Below, in pieces: positions 6,569-12,364 of a stretch of DNA of 14,142 nt. The position numbers were made by a program, and so were the translations under genes. Each line of letters starts with the position of its first letter. Within the stretch, counting starts at the first letter, position 1. The DNA is taken from the NCBI GenBank assembly GCA_036567085.1, contig DATCVG010000017.1, positions 1 to 14,142 on the forward strand, in the 5' to 3' direction. Under the pieces are notes generated by a model. The model did not search any database, had not been told where the DNA came from, and saw only the letters and a list, made by a program, of their open reading frames with translations. Origin of the DNA: Methylopumilus sp036567085. Its GTDB lineage: Bacteria > Pseudomonadota > Gammaproteobacteria > Burkholderiales > Methylophilaceae.

Positions 6569-6937
6569 TTAACGAATCGTTTTAATAAGTTCTAAAAGTT
6601 TTGTAGTCATTTTAATAAGCGTTTCTTTTAAGACTTTAGCCTTTTCAGCAATAATAGCCTGGTTCTCGATATCATCGTTTGATGTTTGAGGATTTTCGAT
6701 ATAAAAAAGTCGGCTATCAAGTTTCAACCATAAAATTAGAACCATCACTCTTTCTTGGTTAGGGAAGGACAATCCTCTGAGCCATTTTCTCGCAGATTCT
6801 TGAGAAATATGAAGTGAGGATTTTTTACACTGCTTATTAAACTGAGTTGCAAAATAAAGGGCAGAAATATTTTTAGATTTCTACTTAAGCCTTAATGCTT
6901 TATTGAGCTCATCAGAAAATAACTTATGTGTATTCAT
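6569..6937 (-). pseudogene. Helix-turn-helix-type regulator broken by an in-frame TAG
   Basis: From an ATG at 6937, one continuous minus-strand frame of 123 codons runs to a TAA at 6569, interrupted only by TAG at 6883-6881 (codon 19). The product would begin MNTHKLFSDELNKALRLK, then stop, then continue as KSKNISALYFATQFNKQCKK, HISQESARKWLRGLSFPNQE and a C-terminal coiled-coil-like helix. The block 'ISQESARKWL-x-G-x-x-x-P-x-x-x-R, then x-x-LILWLKLD' resembles a known class of small bacterial DNA-binding regulators (HTH with an ARKWL-G-P core). Reading past the stop is smooth, which points to a single substitution or sequencing error in a recently intact gene. Internal starts after the stop are poor: a rare ATT, or TTG at 6772, which would remove the HTH. 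It ends 21 bases before the peroxiredoxin start on the same strand and lies divergent from the XRE gene. Confidence 0.62.
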
Positions 6938-6989
6938 AATTTAGCAAATTAAATAGTACATCTAATTCTCTACCTTTCATTCCATATAT

Positions 6990-7018
6990 AAGTTGCAAGT
7001 ATTTGTCGCTTGCAACTT
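6990..7018. promoter_or_regulatory. Perfect 10-bp inverted repeat between divergent regulator genes (candidate operator)
   Basis: The arms AAGTTGCAAG (6990-6999) and CTTGCAACTT (7009-7018) are exact complements with a nine-base spacer. Each arm contains the palindrome TTGCAA, and the two TTGCAA centres are 17 bp apart. No T-run follows on either strand, so it is not a terminator. The site lies just upstream of a candidate promoter for the XRE gene and about 50 bases upstream of the broken regulator's start, a common place for a regulator's own operator. A structured transcript is the alternative. Confidence 0.5.
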
Positions 7019-7023
7019 CCACT

Positions 7024-7053
7024 TTGAATTATGCCACCTAAGAATGACAGAAT
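7024..7053 (+). promoter_or_regulatory. Candidate sigma-70 promoter of the XRE gene
   Basis: TTGAAT (7024-7029) and CAGAAT (7048-7053) are separated by 18 bases, each matching four of six consensus positions. This would give a leader of roughly 20-25 bases before the GTG at 7083. The inverted repeat at 6990-7018 ends 5 bases upstream of the -35. The match is weak and the DNA is AT-rich. Confidence 0.3.
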
Positions 7054-7082
7054 TATTTTTTAATTTAATGCATAGTTATTGA

Positions 7083-7316
7083 GTGAATAAACTTACAAAG
7101 ATTGATAACACTTTTGGTGTTGTATTAAGAAAAAAAAGGCTCTTTAAAAAGTTCACACAAGAGGCCTTATCCATTGAATCAGGACTTTCTCGCGCTTATA
7201 TTAGTGAATTAGAAATGGGTCACAAGGACCCAAGCCTTTACACGATATTTAAATTAGCTTCTGCCTTAAAAATAAAGCCTTCTGCAATTATCGAAGAAGT
7301 CGAACGTCAGATTTAA
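7083..7316 (+). CDS. XRE family helix-turn-helix transcriptional regulator
   Basis: This 77-residue protein is almost entirely a Cro/C1-type HTH domain: FGVVLRKKR (11-19), TQEALSIESG (25-34) for the first HTH helix, LSRAYISELEMG (35-46) for the turn and recognition helix, then DPSLYTIFKLASALKI and PSAII. No sensor or dimerisation domain is added, so it resembles phage-type, restriction-modification C-protein or stand-alone regulators. It starts with GTG; a TGA codon lies immediately upstream in the same frame, so no longer start exists, and no clear Shine-Dalgarno is present. It is divergent from the broken HTH gene, with the 10-bp inverted repeat in between. It converges on the winged-helix-like gene with six bases between stops. 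No restriction, toxin or phage gene is next to it, so its target is unknown; self-regulation through the repeat is a guess. Confidence 0.88.
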   Translation: MNKLTKIDNTFGVVLRKKRLFKKFTQEALSIESGLSRAYISELEMGHKDPSLYTIFKLASALKIKPSAIIEEVERQI

Positions 7317-7322
7317 TCTAAA

Positions 7323-7583
7323 TTATTGCGGTGGTGCTGCAGGTGCTTTTCTGCCTGGCGCTGCTGGTGGTGTATAACCTGCGATGCGGCATTGAATGCC
7401 CTCGATAAGCTTGCCTTTGGCACCATGCTGGATGATGGTACATGTCTGTATAAGATTTTTACTTTGTAATTCAGAAATCGTTTTTCTTAATTCTTTTAAA
7501 TCAATACCTGTGTCTTTGACAATTTCGTAATCGATCTTTTGTCCGTGTTTTTGTAAATATTTTAATACCACTTCTTTTGTCAT
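7323..7583 (-). CDS. Small putative winged-helix protein with Pro/Ala-rich tail, function unknown
   Basis: I do not recognise a named family for this 86-residue protein. Residues 1-60 have the pattern of a small winged helix: three amphipathic helices (VVLKYLQKHG, DYEIVKDTG, LKELRKTISELQSKNLI) followed by a likely two-stranded wing with CTIIQHG and KGKLIEGIQC. Residues 70-86 (YTPPAAPGRKAPAAPPQ) are a disordered Pro/Ala tail whose codons are visibly richer in G+C than the surroundings. The start is supported by a strong AGGAAGG ribosome binding site 7 bases upstream. It begins 25 bases after the tRNA and has the same strand as rpoD and the tRNA; no terminator separates them, so it may be transcribed from the rpoD promoter. 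DNA binding is likely but not shown. Confidence 0.75.
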   Translation of the reverse strand: MTKEVVLKYLQKHGQKIDYEIVKDTGIDLKELRKTISELQSKNLIQTCTIIQHGAKGKLIEGIQCRIAGYTPPAAPGRKAPAAPPQ

Positions 7584-7608
7584 GTTATTACCTTCCTTTT
7601 ACTAAATT

Positions 7609-7685
7609 TGGTGGGCCCACCTGGACTTGAACCAGGGACCAAAGGATTATGAGTCCTCTGCTCTAACCAACTGAGCTATAGGCCC
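7609..7685 (-). tRNA. tRNA with CAU anticodon, probably tRNA-Ile2 (lysidine type)
   Basis: This is a complete 77-nt cloverleaf with encoded CCA (7611-7609). The acceptor stem GGGCCTA pairs with TGGGCCC, with one T-G wobble. The D-arm is GCTC..GAGC. The anticodon stem GAGGA/TCCTT closes the loop CTCATAA (anticodon CAT), and the T-arm is CCTGG-TTCAAGT-CCAGG. CAU can be elongator Met, initiator Met or Ile2. It lacks the C1-A72 mismatch of initiators. The segment GACTCATAATC..TTGGTC and the TTCAAGTCC T-loop resemble E. coli ileX, which also lies near rpoD, so Ile2 (C34 modified to lysidine by TilS) is the better call. It starts 14 bases after the rpoD stop with no terminator between, so co-transcription is likely. 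Confidence 0.93.
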
Positions 7686-7699
7686 TCTGATAGATTGGT

Positions 7700-9640
7700 T
7701 TATTCTTTTCCGTTTTCTAAAAAGCTACGTAATCTCTCTGAGCGCGTTGGATGTCTTAATTTTCTTAGCGCTTTCGCTTCGATTTGTCGAATACGTTCAC
7801 GTGTCACATCAAACTGTTTACCTACCTCTTCTAAAGTATGGTCTGTATTCATCTCAATACCAAAACGCATACGTAAAACTTTCGCCTCACGTGGTGTCAG
7901 TGATTCTAAAATTTCTGCCGTCACATCACGAAGAGACCCATACACAGCCGCATCAATCGGTGTCAATGTCGCAGCATCTTCAATAAAGTCGCCAAGATGA
8001 GAATCTTCATCATCGCCAATCGGGGTTTCCATGGAAATAGGCTCTTTAGAAATTTTTAAAATCTTACGAATCTTGTCTTCCGGCATTTCCATTTTTTCAG
8101 CGAGCACCGATGGATCAGGTTCAGCACCTGTCGATTGCAAAATTTGTCGTGAAATACGATTCATCTTATTAATCGTTTCAATCATATGGACTGGAATACG
8201 AATAGTTCTTGCTTGGTCAGCAATCGAACGTGTGATTGCCTGGCGAATCCACCAAGTCGCATACGTTGAAAATTTATACCCACGACGGTATTCAAATTTA
8301 TCCACCGCTTTCATTAAACCGATATTACCTTCCTGAATGAGATCCAAGAATTGAAGGCCGCGGTTGGTATATTTTTTTGCGATCGAAATCACAAGACGTA
8401 AGTTAGCTTCGATCATTTCACGTTTTGCACGGCGCGCTCTCGCTTCACCTGTTGTCATTTGCTTATTTATTTCTTTTAAATCTTTAATCGACAAACCTGC
8501 TTCTTTTTCAATTGCAATCAATTGATCTTGCTGGTCTACGATCGAGTGTTTAAAGCGTTCGAGCTTTGCATTGTATGGCTTATCGTGTTTGAGTTCATCG
8601 GTTAGCCAATGAAGATTGGTTTCATTACCTGGAAAACTCTTAATAAAATGCGTACGAGGCATGCCTGATTTATCGACACAGAAATCCATCAATTTTCTTT
8701 CGTGCGTTCTAATTTCATTGACACGATCTCTCACAGAGTCACAAAGTGCTTCGACTTGTTTTGCTGAGAATCTAAATTCCATCAATTCTTTTAAAACAGA
8801 TTCATGGAGTTTTTTATAAGCAGGATCGTCAATGCCTTTTTTAAGACGAATATCATTCATCTTCTGATTGGTTTTTCGAATCGCAGCAAAACGTGTTAAG
8901 ACCTCTTCACGTAATTTTGCGAGTGCTTCAGCTGAGATGGCAGCAGCTTTAGCGCCATCTGCATCATCGTCTTCTTCTTCATCAATATCTTCTTCGGCTT
9001 CTTCTTCAAGATCAGCTGCCACCATAGGCGCTTCGACTTCGATATCGATTAACCCATCGACCACTTCGTCAACACTCAATTCATTCGATTCAACTTTATC
9101 GACCATCGCAAGCAGTTCAGTAATCGTTGTCGGACACGCAGCAATGGCTTGCACCATATGTTTTAAGCCATCTTCAATACGTTTTGCAATTTCGATTTCG
9201 CCCTCGCGCGTTAATAGATCGACGGTTCCCATTTCGCGCATGTACATGCGGACAGGGTCTGTCGTTCTACCAAACTCAGAATCTACAGTAGCAAGGGCTT
9301 GCTCAGCTTCTTCAGCGGCTTCTTCGTCCGTCACAGGGGGCGGTACATCAGCCATCAGAAGGGCTTCTGCATCAGGGGCTTGTTCATAGACCATAATCCC
9401 CATATCGTTGATCATGCTGACAATGCCTTCGATTTGTTCGGACTCTTGAATTTCGTCGGGCAAGTGGTCGTTAATTTCAGCGAAAGTGAGATAGCCTCGC
9501 TCTTTACCAAGAACGATTAACGATTTAAGACGGGTACGTCGCTCTTCGACATCCTTAGGATTTGCATCATTCGCATTTCCATAAAAATCTTTCATTTTGG
9601 GGTTCTTTTTTTGCGACGGGTCTTTTTTTGGTCTGGCCAT
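7700..9640 (-). CDS. rpoD: RNA polymerase primary sigma factor (sigma-70)
   Basis: This is the housekeeping sigma factor, 646 residues. Region 1.1 is within 30-85. Region 1.2 starts at TTDPVRMYMREMG (126-138). The non-conserved region (about 160-390) includes a very acidic run at 209-229. Region 2 is at 407-482: EANLRLVISIAKKYTNRGLQ, FLDLIQEGNIGLMKAVDKFE, and the -10-reading and melting segment YKFSTYATWWIRQAITRSIA. Region 3 is about 483-560. Region 4 is LTPREAKVLRMRFG (581-594), with the -35-reading HTH TLEEVGKQFDVTRERIRQIE (602-621). Length fits beta/gammaproteobacterial RpoD, with a short Lys-rich N-terminus. The ATG at 9640 has an AGAGG ribosome binding site. It is downstream of dnaG by 109 bases, with its own promoter-like element (9713-9741), and is followed by the tRNA. 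Confidence 0.99.
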   Translation of the reverse strand: MARPKKDPSQKKNPKMKDFYGNANDANPKDVEERRTRLKSLIVLGKERGYLTFAEINDHLPDEIQESEQIEGIVSMINDMGIMVYEQAPDAEALLMADVPPPVTDEEAAEEAEQALATVDSEFGRTTDPVRMYMREMGTVDLLTREGEIEIAKRIEDGLKHMVQAIAACPTTITELLAMVDKVESNELSVDEVVDGLIDIEVEAPMVAADLEEEAEEDIDEEEDDDADGAKAAAISAEALAKLREEVLTRFAAIRKTNQKMNDIRLKKGIDDPAYKKLHESVLKELMEFRFSAKQVEALCDSVRDRVNEIRTHERKLMDFCVDKSGMPRTHFIKSFPGNETNLHWLTDELKHDKPYNAKLERFKHSIVDQQDQLIAIEKEAGLSIKDLKEINKQMTTGEARARRAKREMIEANLRLVISIAKKYTNRGLQFLDLIQEGNIGLMKAVDKFEYRRGYKFSTYATWWIRQAITRSIADQARTIRIPVHMIETINKMNRISRQILQSTGAEPDPSVLAEKMEMPEDKIRKILKISKEPISMETPIGDDEDSHLGDFIEDAATLTPIDAAVYGSLRDVTAEILESLTPREAKVLRMRFGIEMNTDHTLEEVGKQFDVTRERIRQIEAKALRKLRHPTRSERLRSFLENGKE

Positions 9641-9712
9641 GCTCTACCTCTTCTTGTTAGGGCTTATTTTGCCTTATAAATCAACAAAATATAAATAAAC
9701 GCGTAACCTTCA

Positions 9713-9741
9713 AGTGTACCAAAAATGCCCTTTTTGGTCAA
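9713..9741 (-). promoter_or_regulatory. Candidate sigma-70 promoter for rpoD with a palindrome filling the spacer
   Basis: Read on the minus strand, TTGACC (9741-9736) and TACACT (9718-9713) are separated by exactly 17 bases, matching five and four of the six consensus positions. The transcript would start about 65 bases before the rpoD ATG. The palindrome ACCAAAAA / TTTTTGGT (9718-9725 and 9731-9738, five-base loop) covers the spacer. Because no T-run follows on either strand, it fits an operator or DNA bend better than a terminator. The element begins 8 bases past the dnaG stop, so rpoD could be made independently of dnaG. Confidence 0.5.
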
Positions 9742-9749
9742 TGAAAGGC

Positions 9750-11501
9750 TCAAGTTTTAGGGGGTGTTTTGGGTCTTTGTGTGAGGGTTTTAAGGTGCGC
9801 TTTTTCTTCATCAGTTAAGCTACTTAAAGGCTTATCCTTCAAAGCACTAAAATGGGCTTTGGTTTTAGAGGCTTCCGCCTGCTTTCGTAATGTTTTCCTA
9901 GACCCCTCAATTTCAGACTCAAAATGGATCTGATCATCAAAATAAGTCAATTCTTCATGCACCAAATCCATGATGACACTATCCACCTGTGCTTTTAGAC
10001 CATGAAGGATAGAGGAAGGTTTCGATTCCGGTTGATTTAAAGCAAGTGCTAAAACTTTTTTAAGTAAATCGTCTTCAAAAGTATCACTTTGGGCCAAAGC
10101 CAAATCCTCCGTAATAGCAAGCTGAGGCTTTAAAATAAGCAGCAAGATAAATTTACGTTTCACTGAAGAAGGAAGCTTGCCCTTCGTTTTGATATTCGTT
10201 TTATTGTTTTGCACTTGTGGTTGTGCCACATGAAGTAATTGATCTATTTCTTTATCGTTCAAATGAAGTAATTCTGCAAAACGCTTACGTAAAAGTAAGC
10301 TTAATTTAGGGGCTGTGATTTCTTTTAAAATCGGTTCTGCTTCATTAAGAAATTTCACTTTATCTTCTTGAGTGGCTAAATGATTTTTTTCAGTTAGGTG
10401 TTGCACTAAATATTGTGATAGCGGCATTGCATCTTGCATCATCGATTCAAAAGCTTCTTTGCTATGCGCTCTGATAAAGCTATCGGGATCATGCTCTTCA
10501 GGTAAAAATAAAAATTTCAAAACCACTTTATCGTTCAAGCTTGGAAGCGCATTCATCATGGCACGCCATGCTGCGGCTTTGCCTGGATTGTCGCCATCAA
10601 AACAAAAGATGATCGTATCGGTCTGACGCATTAATTTTTTAATATGAAATGCAGATGTAGCAGTGCCTAATGTTGCAACCGAATTCATGACACCAAATTG
10701 CGCAAGACCTACCACATCCATATAGCCCTCAACGACAAGCACACAACCTTTTTCACGAATGGATCGACGTGCTGCAAAAAGTCCATAGAGCTCTTGGCTC
10801 TTTTGAAAAAGTGGCGTTTCAGGTGAGTTGTAATATTTAGGGGTATCTTCAGGATTAATGACACGCCCACCAAAGCCAATGATTTCACCCTTCATATTAT
10901 GAATCGGGAACATAATGCGATCACGGAAACGATCATAGCGCTTACCTTGATCATTCTTTAACACAAGTCCTGCTATATTCAGCGCTTCGTCATCATATTT
11001 TTTAAAGACACTTTCTAAATTTTGCCAACCTTCGGGCGCGTAACCCAATTGAAATGTTTTAGCAATTTGTCCTGTAAGCCCACGTTTTTTTAAATACTCA
11101 ATCGCACGTTCTGATTTTTTTAAAGCACTTTGGTAATACTGAGAAGCAATTTGTAATGCCTCACCTAAAGCTAAATTTTTTTCTTTGACTTCAGGTGAAA
11201 TTTTTTGTGTATCTTGTGGGACAGTTAAGCCCACTGATTTAGCAAGATCTTCCACCGCATCCACAAAACTCATGCCTTGATATTCAATGAGAAAACTTAA
11301 AGCAGATCCGTGTGCACCGCATCCAAAGCAATGGTAAAACTGTTTAGAGGGACTTACTGTAAATGAAGGTGACTTCTCTTGATGAAAGGGACAGCAAGCA
11401 ACATAGTTACTACCTGCTTTTTTTAAAGGCACACTTTTATCAATCACATCGATCACATCGACGCGATTTAAAAGTTCTTGGATGAATGACTCTGGAATCA
11501 T
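9750..11501 (-). CDS. dnaG: DNA primase
   Basis: This 583-residue protein synthesises RNA primers at the replication fork (E. coli DnaG is 581). The N-terminal zinc-binding domain is visible as C37-P-F-H40 and C58-F-G-C61. The primase core begins around 110 with GYAPEGW, RDRIMFPI and IIGFGGRV. The TOPRIM motifs are VLVVEGYMDVVGL (254-266, with E258) and FCFDGDNPGKAA (299-310, with D301 and D303). The C-terminal part (about 430-583) is the less conserved DnaB-helicase-binding region. The ATG at 11501 has no clear Shine-Dalgarno sequence. A -10-like TATGAT (11516-11511, minus strand) is very close to it and would make a nearly leaderless transcript. It lies between the yqeY terminator and the rpoD promoter-like element. 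Confidence 0.99.
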   Translation of the reverse strand: MIPESFIQELLNRVDVIDVIDKSVPLKKAGSNYVACCPFHQEKSPSFTVSPSKQFYHCFGCGAHGSALSFLIEYQGMSFVDAVEDLAKSVGLTVPQDTQKISPEVKEKNLALGEALQIASQYYQSALKKSERAIEYLKKRGLTGQIAKTFQLGYAPEGWQNLESVFKKYDDEALNIAGLVLKNDQGKRYDRFRDRIMFPIHNMKGEIIGFGGRVINPEDTPKYYNSPETPLFQKSQELYGLFAARRSIREKGCVLVVEGYMDVVGLAQFGVMNSVATLGTATSAFHIKKLMRQTDTIIFCFDGDNPGKAAAWRAMMNALPSLNDKVVLKFLFLPEEHDPDSFIRAHSKEAFESMMQDAMPLSQYLVQHLTEKNHLATQEDKVKFLNEAEPILKEITAPKLSLLLRKRFAELLHLNDKEIDQLLHVAQPQVQNNKTNIKTKGKLPSSVKRKFILLLILKPQLAITEDLALAQSDTFEDDLLKKVLALALNQPESKPSSILHGLKAQVDSVIMDLVHEELTYFDDQIHFESEIEGSRKTLRKQAEASKTKAHFSALKDKPLSSLTDEEKAHLKTLTQRPKTPPKT

Positions 11502-11520
11502 ATGCGTTTAATCATAGCTT

Positions 11521-11548
11521 AAAAATAAAAAGGAGCCTTAAGCTCCTT
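11521..11548 (-). terminator. Intrinsic terminator after yqeY
   Basis: On the minus strand, a perfect 7-bp stem AAGGAGC/GCTCCTT (11548-11542 with 11536-11530) with a five-base loop is followed at once by TTTATTTTT. This is the classical form of a Rho-independent terminator at the end of rpsU-yqeY. Its A-rich upstream side (T-run at 11553-11560 on the plus strand) would let it work in the other direction too, but no plus-strand gene needs it. Confidence 0.8.
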
Positions 11549-11579
11549 CATCATTTTTTTAAATTTTTATATTGAGTTC

Positions 11580-12023
11580 TTAACCGAGCTTTTGTTTGAT
11601 GAGCGCAGATAATTTACCCATGTCTGCTCGACCCACGACTTGGGGTTTCACGATCGCCATCACTTGACCCATCTCTTTAATACTTGTCGCATTCGTGGCT
11701 GTAATCGCAGCATCTAGAATGGCGCCCACTTCTTCATCAGTTAAAGCTTTCGGAAGATAACTTTGCAAAATTACCACTTCAGCTTTCTCAGCATCCGCTA
11801 AATCTTGCCTTGCTGCGGATTCATAAGCCTCAATGGAATCACGACGTTGTTTTAACATTTTTTCAATGACAGCCATCACATCTTGATCGGTCAATTCAAT
11901 GCGTTCATCGACTTCACGTTGTTTAATAGCTGATTGAAGAAGTCTAATCGTGCCAAGGCGAACAACGTCCTTAGCGCGCATAGCTTCTTTCATGTCCTCA
12001 GTAATTTTTACTTTTAAGGACAT
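11580..12023 (-). CDS. yqeY: GatB/YqeY domain protein
   Basis: This 147-residue soluble protein matches YqeY along its full length: LKVKITEDMKEAMRAKDVVRLGTIRLLQSAIKQ near the N-terminus, DVMAVIEKMLKQRRDSIEAY (48-67), LQSYLPKALTDEEV (85-98) and MGQVMAIVKPQVVGRADM (117-134). The domain is shared with the tail of the GatB amidotransferase subunit and may bind tRNA, but the free-standing protein has no settled function. Its place between rpsU and dnaG is typical of proteobacteria. It starts 10 bases after the rpsU stop and is followed by an intrinsic terminator, so it is the end of the rpsU unit. Confidence 0.96.
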   Translation of the reverse strand: MSLKVKITEDMKEAMRAKDVVRLGTIRLLQSAIKQREVDERIELTDQDVMAVIEKMLKQRRDSIEAYESAARQDLADAEKAEVVILQSYLPKALTDEEVGAILDAAITATNATSIKEMGQVMAIVKPQVVGRADMGKLSALIKQKLG

Positions 12024-12033
12024 CTTAAAAAAA

Positions 12034-12246
12034 TTAAAATAATTTTGGGGGGAGCATTTGATTGCGAAGACGACGGTACTGACGCTTCACTGCAGCAGCA
12101 GCTTTACGTTTACGTTCCCATGTTGGCTTCTCATAGAACTCACGCGCACGTAAGTCGTTAATAAGGCCGGTCTTCTCAATTAAGCGCTTGAAACGACGGA
12201 GTGCTACGTCGAATGGCTCGTTTTCTTTTACACGTACTGTTGACAT
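12034..12246 (-). CDS. rpsU: 30S ribosomal protein S21
   Basis: This 70-residue, very basic protein has the full S21 pattern: STVRVKENEPFDVALRRFKR, REFYEKPTWERKRKAAAAVKR and an RRLRNQMLPPKLF end. S21 helps base-pairing between the mRNA Shine-Dalgarno sequence and 16S rRNA during initiation. The length equals the usual 70-71 residues. An AGAGAG ribosome binding site lies 4 bases before the ATG. A well-formed promoter is at 12315-12343 and gives a leader of about 60 bases. It is the first gene of the minus-strand unit and is divergent from tsaD. Confidence 0.99.
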   Translation of the reverse strand: MSTVRVKENEPFDVALRRFKRLIEKTGLINDLRAREFYEKPTWERKRKAAAAVKRQYRRLRNQMLPPKLF

Positions 12247-12314
12247 TAAACTCTCTTATTTTAAATAATGCGTTTTTGTGTGTTTTTCCAAATGGAATTT
12301 CGGAAAAGTGCGTT

Positions 12315-12343
12315 ATTTTAATGCTAATCTATTCATTTATCAA
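12315..12343 (-). promoter_or_regulatory. Sigma-70 promoter of rpsU-yqeY
   Basis: On the minus strand, TTGATA (12343-12338) and TAAAAT (12320-12315) are spaced by exactly 17 bases; each matches five or more of the six consensus positions except for one or two bases. The expected start is near 12308. The leader contains a short palindrome TTCCATTTGGAA (about 12289-12300). The tsaD promoter must overlap this element: an extended -10-like TGCTAATCT is at 12322-12330 on the plus strand. Confidence 0.7.
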
Positions 12344-12364
12344 TCTTTTTTGAGCCTTAAACCC

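Noticed and set aside
6569..6772. Independent 67-residue protein starting at TTG 6772
   Set aside because: The same frame continues upstream with coherent HTH-type sequence to 6937, broken by one TAG; a broken longer gene explains it better.
7609..7685. Initiator or elongator tRNA-Met
   Set aside because: G1-C72 pairing excludes an initiator; anticodon-arm and T-loop sequence resemble ileX more than elongator Met, though a covariance model is needed to be sure.
7695..8336. Three more plus-strand frames over the rpoD 3' half
   Set aside because: They lie entirely opposite conserved sigma regions 2-4 and encode nothing recognisable.
8868..9389. 173-codon plus-strand frame inside rpoD
   Set aside because: It is a Ser/Ala-rich low-complexity shadow of the acidic part of rpoD read backwards, without a ribosome binding site or family match.
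9718..9738. Palindrome read as a dnaG terminator
   Set aside because: There is no T-run after the stem on either strand and the stem is mostly A/T; it lies exactly in the spacer of a promoter-like element instead.
12278..12364. Longer N-terminus for tsaD from a GTG at 12278
   Set aside because: The 29 extra residues have no TsaD character and overlap the divergent promoters; ATG at 12365 gives the exact conserved start MLVLGIETSCDETG.
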